From Leptobrachium leishanense (Eukaryota; Chordata; Amphibia; Anura; Megophryidae): a DNA stretch of 64,000 nt. The notes under the pieces are model-generated. The model had not been told where the DNA came from, searched no databases, and worked only from the letters and a program-made list of their open reading frames with translations. The position numbers were made by a program, and so were the translations under genes. This document shows positions 33,406 through 45,185 of this stretch, in pieces. The stretch covers positions 274,765,662-274,829,661 of the forward strand of contig CM019064.1 in the NCBI GenBank assembly GCA_009667805.1, in the 5' to 3' direction. The first letter of the stretch is position 1; each line of letters opens with the position of its first letter.

Positions 33406-33815
33406 GGCTAGGGTCAGACTAACGCAGTATCATTGTACGTTTAGCAGCACTAAATCACGGCCGTGCTAGCAGCAAATGATGTCCAATGCCAGGCAGCATA
33501 CGAAGAACGGCTGCGCAACGCAAGTGGCAAACGAACGCATTTTTTCGAGAACCTGAAACCGCTAGTACTGACGTACAGAGTGCGCTGCGTCCACTAGCGG
33601 CGTGTTTGCGTGATTAGGAGACGTCAGACGCTGCACACGTCCGGCCAACATAACGTCGAGACACAAAAAGGGTTTTATTGATGATCCGTACAAAATCACG
33701 GACGAAAATGCGCATCATATGACCGCTATTGCGTATTCCGTGAAAAAATGCATCCATTCGTTCGAACGCACTTTTTCACGGACAACGCGAAAAATGCGTG
33801 AGTCTGACCCTAGCC
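33406..33815. mobile_element. PIF/Harbinger-like MITE, copy 6
   Basis: Ends GGCTAGGGTCAGACTAACGC and, inverted, GAGTCTGACCCTAGCC. Left flank TAA is shared with the neighbouring MITE; the right flank is AAA (imperfect). The interior is as in copies 5, 7 and 8. Confidence 0.8.
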
Positions 33816-33818
33816 AAA

Positions 33819-34731
33819 CAGGGTTATCCAAAGAGATTCGAATTGCTTGAGAAAGGTAACCGAACGCTGAAAATCAGGGTTCGGTTACCTTTCCTGGCCA
33901 TTCGGCTATCCAGAGAGCAGGCAATTCGCCAAATCCTGTCGAATTGCCTGCACATACGGTGCCTGTTCGGTGCCTGTTCGAGGGCAGTGAAATCCCCATC
34001 AAAAAGCACTGCTTCGGCTATTCAGAGAACACAAACCAGCAGTGAAAGGTTCCCCTAATGCCCTGCCATTCGGTGGTTTAATTCGGCAAATTTATTCAGG
34101 AGAATCCCATAGGCTTCAATGTTAAAAATATTCTGGTTTTAATTCAATATCTAATAAACCGTTCATTATAAAATTCTGCAGCAAAAAGTCTCTTTATTTA
34201 TAGATTTTTTAGGATACTTTAAGCATTTTTCTGAATTTTTAAAAAAAAATTAAAAGTCCGATTTTTTTTTTTATTTTTTTTCAGTTTGCTTATTTTTTTT
34301 GTAACAGCCCTCTTTATTATCATTCCCTGGACCTCCTGTGAAAATTTCAGACATTTTCGCTCAGTAGTTTCTTTGCAAACAGCGTTTCTTTTTCCCAGAT
34401 TCATACAAATGGTTTTTCTAATTTATTCACTTCCTCCTCTACGTCACAGCTGCTTCGGCTCTGTGTGATTCGGCTCCTTTTCGGCTCCTGTTCGGCTCCT
34501 GTTCGGCTCCTCTTCGAAGGTTAATCCAGATGTTTTTGCTTGTTTTCATAGTGCATTCGGTTAGTTTTCGTCAGGTTTTCGGTAGCTTTTCCCTGCAATT
34601 CGGGGACCCTGTGGTGTTTGCTGAATACACCGCAGGGTCACCGAAATGCAATCGGCAAAAGGAACCGAATTGAAGAGAACGAAAAGTCACCGAACGTGCG
34701 GTGACTTTTCGAATCTCTTTGGATAACCCTG
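33819..34731. mobile_element. mariner-type MITE with long hairpin ends
   Basis: Ends CAGGGTTATCCAAAGAGATT and, inverted, TCTCTTTGGATAACCCTG. Inner hairpins: GGTAACCGAACG... near 33857 and AGTCACCGAACGTGCGGTGA near 34686. Other copies are followed by TA, which suggests a Tc1/mariner-type target. 913 bp, non-coding. Closely related to 36541-39574. Confidence 0.7.
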
Positions 34732-35019
34732 TTAGTCTTGTCCTCCCTGTTCCTGTGTCCTATCTCTTTGCTGGCTTCAAGTGCACCGGGATCCTGATAC
34801 TGTGAGTACTGCTATATTCTGCACTGAATAGCCCATAGCGTCACAGTGTCAAGACCTCATCTGTGGCTAGCAGCCATCCCGTCTGCGGTCCTGCCTGAGT
34901 AGCCCACCATCCAGTCCATATATAAGGACCTCACCTGTTGCTACCAGGTATTCTGCCTGCAAAGTCTCTTAGGCTGTGTAACTCACTAATCATAGTTGTG
35001 CCTTTGTTTTACCTATATA

Positions 35020-35201
35020 CAGGGTTATTCAGAGAAAGGTGAAAACCAGGAGAACTGGCAGGAGAAGAGAACAATCTAGACCAAATAGCCGATTTGGAAA
35101 GTGAGATAAGTGGGAGAATTTTTATGGTTTGGCAATTTTGACCTAGAATTTTAAATTCTCCAGTCATTCTCCTGAGTTTCATCTTTCTTTGAATAGACCT
35201 G
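35020..35201. mobile_element. mariner-type MITE, short subfamily
   Basis: 182 bp. Left end CAGGGTTATTCAGAGAAAGG preceded by TA; right end TCTTTCTTTGAATAGACCTG. It shares the interior ACAATCTAGACCAAATAGCC with 57452-57631 and a fragment at 52878-52955. Confidence 0.75.
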
Positions 35202-36540
35202 ACAGTCTTCTGGTGTCTCCGTTTCCTGAATATTATCTCCTTGCTCAACTCCAGCGCTTGTGATAGTATATATTCTATTGAACGTTGGGTCCCACCATGG
35301 CTCATGCCAGGTACAACCCTGACAATAACACGATTAAAGGGACATTCCAGTGATTTTAAAATAAACATTTATAAATTCAGCTTGGTTAAATAAGCATTTT
35401 AGCAACTGAAAGAATTTACCTATTTTCTGCCAGCAAGATCTTAATCCAATTTATCCAGCAGTTGTCAGGACCAAGTAGACTTAAATTTTGATCCTTTTCT
35501 TCCCTTTTAAAAGCAGGGGTGATAATATCTTCCTTTTGAGCCTTCTGCACTGGAGGGCACACTTAAAGATGTTAATCAGCTTTAGCTGGAAGGTCATCCA
35601 GGATATAGGTGAGGAATGCACAAATCTGGCATTCCTTACCAGTCTGTGGCAATGATTGCAGACACATTGAGATTTATAGGATTGGGTGGATACTCTAAGG
35701 AGCATCATGCCCCACAACAGCTCTCTGACAGCCCTGCTTGAACTGGAAGAGCACCAATGGAGCACCAAAGTATTCAACATGTACTGTAAGAAAAAAAATC
35801 ATCTGTACCTATGTAGTGTGGCTTCATACATAACACGTCGTCCCATAGAAAAATAATCTTTGTTCTTTATGTACACTGGTATTATGTCCTGTGCCCAGTT
35901 TTTAATGGATATGCTCAGCCTCCCCACGCAACAATCAATTCTTCCTAATAGACTGAACCACTTTTCAATCTGGGCAGAAATCCAAGAAGATACTTCTAGC
36001 AATGGTGCAACAATACTATAGATTGTGCAATATATACTTTAACTTTTGCTTTGCCTAAAATCGACCACATATTGTTTTAAGATGATGGTAAAATTAGTCA
36101 CAGCTTTCACATAATAGGTCGTTCGGCACACTTTGGTGCACTTTGGAGATTCCATTTCGGTGAACCTGCGGTGAATTCACTATTCACCTCCGGGTGCGCC
36201 GAACACGTAACATAAAGACTGCTGAATGTCGCCGTACTGAAAAAAAATTAAAAAAAATGGAACTCTGCTATTCTTTTAATATGTGTTTTAAAGCACTAAA
36301 ATCTGTTAAAATAATAAAGATCCTATAAAAAATAATAAAAAGGTCCGTTACAGAATTTAAAAAAAAGCTTTTTTTAAAAAAATGGGAATCAAATATTTTG
36401 CAAAAAAAAACAACTAAATATGTTCCAAAAAATAAATAAAAAGACGGTTTGCTGAAAATAAAATAAAAAGCATAAACTGTTGAATAAAATAAAAACGATA
36501 ATATTTTTTACATTGAATCCTATGGGATTCCCATGATTAA
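35202..36540. other. mostly unassigned DNA
   Basis: TTAAAGGGACATTCCAGTG at about 35334 resembles the left end of a frog repeat, but no right end was found. 36120-36235 is similar to 37300-37400 (GTGAATTCAC-type palindromes). The remainder is A-rich. Confidence 0.35.
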
Positions 36541-37126
36541 TAGGGTTATTCAAAGAGATCCGAATTGCTGGAGAAAGGTAACCGAACGCTGAAAATCAGC
36601 GTTCGGTTACCTTTCCTGGCCATTCGGCTATCCAGAGAGCAGGCAATACGCCAAATCCTGGCGAATTGCCTGCACATACGGTGCCTGTTCGGTGCCTGTT
36701 CGAGGGCAGTGAAAAAGCACTGCTTCGGCTATTCAGAGAACACAAACCAGCAGTGAAAGGTTCCCGAAATGCCCTGCCATTCGGTGGTTTAATTCGGCAA
36801 ATTTATTCAGGAGAATCCCATAGGCTTCAATGTTAAAAATATTCCGGTTTTAATTCAATATCTCATAAACTGTTCATTATAAAATTCTGCAGTAAAGAAT
36901 AAAGTCTCTTTATAGATTTTTTTGAATATTTTAAGCATTTTTCTTTTTTTTTTTAAGTTTACTTATTTTTTCTGTAACAGCCCTCTTTATTATCATTCCC
37001 TGGACCTCATATGTAAATTCACTGGTGCATTTTGGCCTAGGCCAACAAGGCCTAGGCCTAGGGCGACACTATCCAGTGGGCGGCGGCCCGCACTGGTGGC
37101 CCCACACCCAAAAAAAGTTTTTTTTT

Positions 37127-37200
37127 ACTTTTGCAAAGTATTTTGCCAGGAAGGATACATTGAGATTTCACTAATTTTCAAGTATGTCCTGGGTAGGCAA
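37127..37200 (-). repeat. LINE/SINE tail inside the first hAT copy
   Basis: TTTGCCAGGAAGGATACATT and AAGTATGTCCTGGGTAG match the shared tail. Confidence 0.75.
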
Positions 37201-37247
37201 GGCCTAGGCTTTCGCTTTCCAGGGGGCAGCAAAAAACATCACCACTG

Positions 37248-37853
37248 AGTGGGTTACTCACAGAGCACCGAAATAACGCCAACATTTTGGTGTTCTGTAG
37301 TTCCCTGCACTTTGGGGAATAAAATTTCCCCACCCTGCAGTGAATTCACCATTCACCGCAGGGTCCCCAAAGTGCATGGAGTCGGCCGCTGAATGCTGCC
37401 ACCGCAAACCCGTGGCCTGCTGTTTTCAAAAGAACTACTGAACGAAAATGTCTGGAATTTACATATAGGATCCTATGATTGATAATAAAAAGTTCTGTTA
37501 CAGAAAAAAGAAAAAACGCTATTAAAAAGGGGGGGGGATTTTGCTGAAGAATTACTAAAAGGTACTAAAAAAAAAAATCAATAAAGACTTTTTACTGCAG
37601 ATTAAAATAATAAATGGTTTATTAGATATTGCATAAAAACGGGAATATTTTTAACATTGAAACCTATGGGGTTCGCCTGAATAAACCTGCTGATTGGAAC
37701 CACCAAACATCAGGGCATTTCACTGCCATTTCTCTGCTGTTTGGTGTTCTCTGAATAGATTAACCATTACTTCTCTATGGGATTTGCAATGCCGTCAAAC
37801 AGCACCGTACTTGCTGGCAGTTTGCCAAACTTGTGTGTGAGCATATCACAGAG
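37248..37853. repeat. inverted piece of the mariner-type MITE family
   Basis: 37440-37660 is the reverse complement of the MITE interior, including GTCTGGAATTTACATATAGG. This is the empty form of the hAT target site. Confidence 0.6.
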
Positions 37854-38608
37854 CAGTGGTGTACTTAGGGGAGTGGCGGAGGGCGGGCCGCCCCAGGTGC
37901 CAGTGATTATTTGGGTGTCATTAGGAGGTGCCACTGTCACTGCGTGTCAGCTTTGAGCTGTGTTCTCAAACAACGAGCAGCGGAGCAGGGCGTTTGCATA
38001 CGGAATAAAATCGAATAGAATAAAAATCCCCCTTTCCTCCCTCCATAACTCCTCCCCTGCCCCGCAGCAGCTCTAGAAGAGGGGAGGGGGATGTGATTTG
38101 TGTGCAGAGAGAGAAGATGACAGTAAATGGCAGGTAAAGGGGGGGTATCAGCAGAATATGAAGCCCTGTCTGCTTACTGCTGTTTAAAGTGGACCTTTCC
38201 TTAACCAGCACTGCAGTGATAGAAATTTGTCATTGAGCTGCCTGGCTCCTGGTGAGGCTGCGTGCATGCAGGTCACTCGGTCCGGCCAGTCAGGTGGTAC
38301 TGAGTCTCAGGACCACCTGACTGTCTGAACCACGTGACACGCACGCAGCTGCCTGCCCTTTCGTTAACACGGACTCTCACTCTATTCTGGACTGAACACC
38401 CACCGGGAAGGGAATCAAAGCCACGGTGCACCCTCTGGCAGTAGCACCCCACTGCTGACAAGATGGCTCCACGCACAGCCACAGCCGCGATCCTAACGTG
38501 GCCTGGAGGGACCTCCTGCTGAGTCCGAACACAGTCCCTGCTGACTCTGCACACATCCCTACCGCGGACGGAGGCCGGTAAATATAGAATAAATAATTGC
38601 TGTGTGCT

Positions 38609-38930
38609 CATATTCACTCGGTTTGCTGGGAGTCTTATTGAAGTGGATTCTGATGCACTCATACACACCGCACATTGCATTGCTGGGAGTTTTATTGCTG
38701 TGAATTCTGATACCCTGACACACACACTGCACATTGCATTGCTGAGACTTGTATTGCTGTGGATTCTGTGATACACACTGCATATTACTTTGAGTTTTAT
38801 TGCCCTGGAGCTCTGGGATACGCTCATACACAGTGCCCATTTCTGTGGGTTTTATTGCTGTGCAGCTCTGTGATACACTCCTATGCAGTGCACGTTTCTG
38901 TGGATTTTATTGTTCAACCAATTAGAGCAG
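38609..38930. repeat. minisatellite of 50-60 bp units
   Basis: About six units built on TTGCTGGGAGTTTTATTGCT, GTGGATTCTGATACACTC and ACACACTGCAC, increasingly diverged to the right. The 184-codon minus frame 38273-38827 runs through it and is not a gene candidate. Confidence 0.8.
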
Positions 38931-39651
38931 CTGTGATCCAGTATACTTGACATGCGTGGCTGTTCTTTGTAAAAATGCTATTTTAAACATTTCATAATTG
39001 TATTTATTTCAATAGATACATTTGAAATGGTATACAAAATATACAAGTAGGCACTTGGTATCCACTTTTAATATAAAGAGAGGAAGAGGCGGAGCTCTAA
39101 GAGGAAAAGGTGGAGCATAAAGAGGAAGGGTGGGGATTAACCAGGAAGAGGTGTGCCCTAAATACACCACTGTGTAAATTTCAGACATTTTCGCTCAGTA
39201 GTTTCTTTGCAAACAGCGTTTCACTTTTCAAACATTCATACAAACTGTTTTCCTAATTTATTCACTGCCTTCTTCTGCGGTGTCGGCTTTTTCCGGAGGC
39301 TGTGCTGCTTGTGATCGGCTCCTGCTCGAGTTTTTCTGGCGTCTTCGGCGGGTTAATCCAGATGTTTTTGCGGGTTTCGGCGTGCATTCGCGGGTTTTTG
39401 CGGTGACTTTTCGTCGGGTTTGGGGAAGCTTTTCCCTGCGCTCCGACGGCCCTGTGGTGCTTGCTGAATACACCGCAGGGTCGCCGAAATGGGATTGCCG
39501 AATCGGCCCGCATTGAAGAGAATGAAAAGGCACCAACCGTGCGGTGACTTTTCGATTCTCTTTGAATAACCCTGTAAACCTGTCGAACCGAACCACCGAA
39601 AATCTGGACTTTTCACTGACACTTTGGTGCAGGTCAGCTTTGTCTGAGTAG

Positions 39652-39833
39652 ATTAACCATTACATCTTTTATAGGACAATTTCGCTGTCGTCGATCTGCG
39701 CCGAACTGCACCGTATTTTCTGCCAATTCGCGAGAATTTGGCGAATTGACGGCTTAATGAATAGACTAACTGCCACAAAATTGCACCGTATGGTGCAATT
39801 CTGTGGCAAGTTTGTCGTTTATTGAATAACCCC
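39652..39833. repeat. TTATTCA-type foldback repeat
   Basis: The inner inverted repeat GCCACAAAATTGCACCGTAT / TGGTGCAATTCTGTGGC and the right end TTATTGAATAACCCC resemble 31766-32110. Confidence 0.5.
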
Positions 39834-40354
39834 TATAGTATTGTTTTCAGTTATGCCTGGCTCAATGAATGAGAATTCATGGTTAACGTGCTGTTGTCTA
39901 CGTATTAAATTTTCTTTAGCACGCATAATATCTTCTTCAGTGCCTGGTTGTCATGTAATAATAATTTGTAGCTAATGTTCCAGTACAATATTGGTACTAT
40001 AAACTGATGTCCTTTGATTCCATGGCTTCCTTTCCATTTCCCATTGTCCCTTTTTTCAGTTAGTAGGTTACTGGCTAAACCAGATCTGCAATCGCCTGAG
40101 GTGAGAAGTCACAGCAGATCTAATCTGTCCACCGTAAAGAACATAATACAGAGTACTTAAAAGGCATGGGGCTCTATTCCAATGCCGGTGCTAAATGGCA
40201 GACGTTATTTGAAAACTTGAGCATTTTTCATTAGCGCCTGCCATTTAACATCTGTATTACGAAGGAGTTGTTTTCTCAGCAGTTCCAAACGTAATACTTG
40301 TTGGGCATTAAAAGATAACACCGCTTAGCGCCTCAGGTGTTATCAGTTCCAGCA
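39834..40354. other. unassigned DNA
   Basis: Weak inverted similarity around 40165-40300 (GCTAAATGGCAG / CGCCTGCCATTTA). Otherwise nothing. Confidence 0.4.
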
Positions 40355-40482
40355 CTCCATAGCAGGGGCGTAACTAGAAACCTGAGGGCCCCGGTGCAAG
40401 AATCCATGAAGGGCCCCCCCAACCCCCCCAAAAAAGATCCATATTTTTACCTTTTTTTTTCCTGCAATATAAAAAAAGATAG

Positions 40483-41516
40483 TATTGCTCCCAGCTCACA
40501 TGGACATATATATTGCCCCCAGACCACACATGGATATATTGCCCCAGCTCACACATGGATATTTTTGCCCCCAGCTCATGGATATACTGCCCCAACACAT
40601 GGATATACTGCCCCAACACATGGATACTGCCCCAGCACATGAATATACTGCCCCAGCACATGAATATACTGCCCCAGCACATGAATATACTGCCCCAGCA
40701 CATGGATATACTGCCCCAGCTCATGGATATACTGCCCCAGCACATGGATATACTGCCCCAGCACATGGATATACTGCCCCAGCTCATGGATATACTGCCC
40801 CAGCTCATGGATATACTACCCCAGCTCTGCCCCAGCTCATGGATATACTGCCCCAGCACATGGATATACTGCCCCAGCACATGAATATACTGCCCCAGCT
40901 CATGGATATACTGCCCCAGCACATGGATATACTGCCCCAGCTCATGGATATACTGCCCCAGCTCATGGATATACTGCCCCAGCTCATGGATATACTACCC
41001 CAGCTCTGCCCCAGCTCATGGATATACTGCCCCAGCTCTGCCCCAGCTCATGGATATACTGCCCCAGCTCTGCCCCAGCTCATGGATATACTGCCCCAGC
41101 TCTGCCCCAGCTCATGGATATACTGCCCCAGCTCATGGATATACTGCCCCAGCTCTGCCCCAGCTCATGGATATACTGCCCCAGCTCTGCCTCAGCTCAT
41201 GGATATACTGCCCCAGCTCATGGATATACTGCCCCAGCTCATGGATATACTGCTCCAGCTCTGCCCCAGCTCATGGATATACTGGTACTGCCCCAGCTCT
41301 GCCCCAGCTCATGGATATATTGCCCCAGTTCTACCCCAGCTCATGGATATATTGCCCCAGCTCTGCCCCAGCTCATGGATATACTGCCCCAGCTCTGCCC
41401 CAGGTCATGGATATACTGCCAGTGCCCCAGCTCATGGATATACTGCCCCAGCTCTGTCCCAGCTCATGGATATACTGCCCCAGCTCTGCCCCAGCTCTGC
41501 CCCAGCTCATGGATAT
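40483..41516. repeat. 21-bp minisatellite, TGGATATACTGCCCC family
   Basis: Roughly 40-45 units of TGGATATACTGCCCCAGCTC plus A, with CAGCACA and GAATATA variants at left and an added CTGCCCCAGCTC sub-unit becoming common to the right of 40820. Frames of up to 360 codons follow from the repeat. Confidence 0.95.
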
Positions 41517-41820
41517 ACTCACTTCCTCTGCTGCCGCCGTTGTTCCTCTGAGGTGAGCGGCCGCTGAAAGCATGCAGCCTGGCCGCTCACCGGAAACCAC
41601 CTGACCAGCGCAGCCGAGTTCTCGCGAGATCTCGTGCGCTGGTCAGCTAGTTCCCATCCCACGCGAGCGGCCAAGCTGCAAGCCAGCGGGCCGCTCGCAG
41701 GGAGGGGAACAGCCAGCGGCGCTGCTCCCAGATTCCGGCGCTTTTTGCCGGAATCTGGCGGCGGTGCTGGGCCCCCCTCCAGTGGCGGAATGCCAGGGCC
41801 CGGTCGCAACCGCGACCGCT
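41517..41820. repeat. GC-rich palindromes at the end of the hAT element
   Basis: CTGACCAGCGCA...TGCGCTGGTCAG with centre TTCTCGCGAGATCTCG near 41622, inside wider GAGCGGCC arms. A second hairpin, GATTCCGGCGCTTTTTGCCG, lies near 41731. It starts with ACTCACTTCC straight after the last satellite unit. Confidence 0.8.
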
Positions 41821-41852
41821 GCGACCCTGGTACTTCCGCCACTGCTCCATAG

Positions 41853-42596
41853 GACTCCATGGATGCGAAGACCTCGTATGAATGAGATCTGGCTAGTGGT
41901 ACAGTGATACAACTATTTGTTCCCAGTGTACCTCTGCCGTGGGGCGGGGAAGCGGCCGCTTTCGCCACCGAGGGATCTATGGTGAATATGGGATTTAAAT
42001 CCACCTATAAATCCATGTATTATGATTGTGCAGAAGCAGAATCCCCTAACACCAGGGTCTGAAAGACGTTATTCTTTTCAGAATGTCAGACGCAGATGGA
42101 GAATGGGCTCTGTAGAATAGTTCGTTCTCAAACTGCTGCGGCCATATTAGCATCTCCCATACAAAGTATAGGAGACACTATTGTACAGTAACTAAACACA
42201 ACATCAGAGATTGTGTCTCGGATGTAATATGCCATTGAAAAAAATATAAAAAGCACAGCGCTCAAGCCGTTCTGCTGAACAGCTCGAGTGCTGTGCTTTG
42301 TGTCCACATCGGAATAGGGCCCTTGGAATATCCTAGAAATGGTCTCGGATCTTATACCTTTTGATGGTGTATTTACTAAACAGTAAGTTGGCAGATTTTT
42401 TTTTACTTTTAATAAAGCTAGCTATGAAATATCAGTGGTTTATAATATCAGTAAAATTTCTTCATCCAAAGAACGTCAGACAATACAAACGAGAGTTGAA
42501 AAATGGCCACTTGCTTGAGTCCTGAGGTAAAATTTGGTTTCCCCCATCCCTCCGCATAGATAAATGTACATCCCATCCCTCAACATGGATAAATGT
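41853..42596. other. unassigned DNA with a small hairpin
   Basis: AAAGCACAGCGCTCAAGC pairs with GCTCGAGTGCTGTGCTTT (42251-42299). No other feature. Confidence 0.45.
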
Positions 42597-42720
42597 ACAG
42601 TTAGGTCCAGAAATAATTGGACACTGGCAAGTTTTGTTATTGGAGGATATGCAACATTTTGGCTGCTACATGTAGCCTTTATTCTAGCTGATCTTGAGAA
42701 AGGATGCATGTAGCAGTCAA
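42597..42720. repeat. Tc1-type end fragment and foldback
   Basis: ACAGTTAGGTCCAGAAATAA and TTGGACACTGGCAAG resemble a vertebrate Tc1-family terminus, only about 60 bp long. TTTTGGCTGCTACATG (42656) pairs with CATGTAGCAGTCAAAA (42707) around a GATCTTGAGAAAGG loop, a Penelope-like foldback pattern. Confidence 0.4.
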
Positions 42721-45044
42721 AACTTATATTATCCTCCTAAAGGCTTTTTTTATGGTGTGCCTGTTCCTGACTTTTTCTCTTTGATCATTCTTAATTTACA
42801 GCATATTGTACTTATTGAATTTCTTTTAAATTGGTATCTATTTGGGTTTTTTAGGCATGCAGTTCTTAATTATGTGTAGACATAATTTTGGATTATTGGT
42901 GTTGTTGGCACCTATGTTTTTATATTTTTTTATAAATTTTCCTCTGTTTATGTGCCTCTTTTATTTGCTGTGTAATTTTGTTATTCTTTTACTTCCACTT
43001 AACTAATGCAATTATTAGTAATTTTATAATGAATTAAGATCTCATGCCGTGGTCTACTAGGTTTTGAGTCTGGGAAATTGTGTTCTACCAGATGAAACGT
43101 TGCTTCTAACCCAATATACTGGTCTTTACTTTTCTGGGTTGGAGTGCCGTGTGTGAGGGCAGCAGAGCTGACAAAACACAGCACCAAGAACACTTTGAGC
43201 CAAGAGTGGTACAAGTTTTGAAACCTCCTGAACCTAGCAAAGGTAGCAGGCTAGGAATGGTGCGGATCTCCACCACCCTATATAATGAATGATAGGACAG
43301 AATGGAACCAGTCCTTGAGATCGCTGGATGACAGAGAGTAGGGGCACGTACATTGCGACACAGAGAGTGAAGAGTGTAGTTACTATCTGCCAGGAGTCGG
43401 CACGTGGGAGGGCAATCAGAGCAGAGTCCGTAACAAGTTGGAGTTGGCACACACAAAGGCATTCAGAGCGGAGTCAGTAATACACGGTACGATAGTCAAA
43501 CTACAAAGAGAAGCACATATTGGGAGTCAAGCAACCACAACAGGGCAATGAACCAAATTCTAGCTGGGGTTTATATAAGTCCAGGCTTCTCCCCTCCTGC
43601 CGACGTCATCCTCATGCGCCAAATGTACAAGAGTGATGACGATGGACTGACGCAATTGTGTCTGGGGCATTCTGCTCCCCCAGTTACAAAATTACTCCAG
43701 GGGTGAGCGTTCCATGTCATTATTACTGCCTGATGGTCGAAGAATGGAGCCTGCCCCATACTGGGTGCTCAAAATGGTGCGAGCCTCAGAGGAACTGGCA
43801 GCAACGATGGCCGTAGCCTCAAGAGGGATAGTGAAGCCGATGAACCCGTTGAGCATTGGTAAAACTCATGTACCTTCCTTGTTTTTCAAGTACATTGGAC
43901 CGCTATCACTTTAAAAATGCAATCACTGTCATTGTTTTAAGTTGCAGTTTTATATTTGGCACAATAGTTGTCATCCACAATATACACTATCGTTTGCTGA
44001 ACTTTGTTTGTACATATCTTGTACAAGGAGCACTGCTGTTTTATTAATTACATTTTTGGAAGACACATATTTCAACTCTTTTTAGGAGGTTTATTGTTGG
44101 TAAATATGACATAATATATATTTTTTTATCATATTAGTTTATGATTATGAATGTGATTTATTCAAGTTGATTTTCCATTATATTATGCATTTGATGTATT
44201 GTGTACATGTATGTAGCAGACAATTGTGATATCCTTAACCTATATATCTGAGACTATTCCTTTGTCTTTTACTATATTTGAAACAATAGCGGTCTTTTAA
44301 TTGTGAAGTTGCTATGTGCCAATCACTGGAGATCATGGTCCTGCATGGTACAATACTTGGTATTATATATAGCAAATTTTGCTGTTAAGTGGTCATGGTA
44401 GTTGCCATGACTTAGCGTCATCCTTATAATTCTTGCAGCTTTCCCATTGCGTGTGATGTCATTTGACCTACCTGGATGCTTTCTTAGATGCACACTTTCC
44501 ATGTTTCCCATGGTAGTGAGGGGTTGCGATACCCATTCATTTGTGTTTAATATCTAGTTTGCAATTTAAAAGTTTGTTATTTGTATAAAAGTGCAGTCAG
44601 ATTTAGTATGCTAGGCTCGAGAAAGTATATTGTGTCTATTTTGAGGAGATGGAGTAGCCTCAGTTGATGGCAGTGTTGAAGGATAGATGAAGGGGGTGAT
44701 TTTTCCCCAATCATTCAGAGGGGTTAACTTGTCAGTAATGGCCAGCTTTAGTTATTTCATCATTGCATCATTACTGGCATCTCTACTCCATCTTAAAGTA
44801 TTCTATGGATACAAAACACATTGATACAGCTGTGCCTTGTCATGCTCTTCTGCTTTGGTACTCTGATAGATGTTATTTGTGCTTTTAAAACCCTGTGAGG
44901 TGAATAAATTGCTATTGATTTTTAATTTTCCGAACCCAGCGTACTTGGAGACTTTACAAAGGTTTATTTATTGTTTCCAAGGTTATACAAAGAATGTCGT
45001 TGCAATGCTCACCATACCATAACAATTCTAGAATATAATCTCAT
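42721..45044. other. unassigned DNA
   Basis: No element ends, arrays or protein motifs recognised in this 2.3-kb stretch. Confidence 0.5.
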
Positions 45045-45185
45045 TTGCGCAGAGCCCTCTACATCTCTTTTGCCTGTCTTCTAACTTTGTAATTATTTGA
45101 ATTATGCTAATTAACTGTTCTGTGTTGTAAAGCTGTATGAAAACGGTCGCTACTCTATAAATGATTGTAATATTATTAATATATT
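45045..45185 (+). repeat. L2-like tail, eroded
   Basis: GCAGAGCCCTCTACATCTCT, then TTGTAAAGCTGTATGAAAAC and CGCTACTCTATAAATGATTG, parallel to 56113-56280. Confidence 0.5.

Larger units (their letters stand above)
37020..39172. mobile_element. hAT-ended insertion, possibly composite
   Basis: Outer ends CACTGGTGCATTTTGG and RC CAGTGGTGTATTTAGGG are flanked by an 8-bp duplication TGTAAATT (37012-37019, 39173-39180). Internal hAT-like ends also occur: a right end ACATCACCACTG at 37247 and a left end CAGTGGTGTACTTAGGG at 37854. The block reads as hAT copy (37020-37247), 606-bp segment, hAT copy (37854-39172). No transposase is visible. Confidence 0.65.
36541..39574. mobile_element. mariner-type MITE split by a hAT insertion
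   Basis: The left arm 36541-37019 is near-identical to 33819-34300 (GGTAACCGAACGCTGAAAAT). The right arm 39173-39574 ends TCTTTGAATAACCCTG followed by TA. The hAT-ended block 37020-39172 lies between, with TGTAAATT on both sides. Confidence 0.75.
40363..41844. mobile_element. non-autonomous hAT element with minisatellite
   Basis: Ends CAGGGGCGTAACTAG and RC CAGTGGCGGAAGTACC, with a perfect 8-bp duplication CTCCATAG (40355-40362, 41845-41852). 1,482 bp. The interior is a minisatellite (40483-41516) followed by GC-rich palindromes. No transposase. TIR and duplication length fit hAT. Confidence 0.88.

Noticed and set aside
38273..38827. 184-codon Cys/Ser-rich frame as a candidate small secreted protein
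   Set aside because: It runs through a 50-60-bp minisatellite and lacks a signal peptide-like start.
40374..41567. Frames of 182-360 codons over the 40.5-kb array
   Set aside because: Same reason: products of the 21-bp satellite, open in several frames at once.
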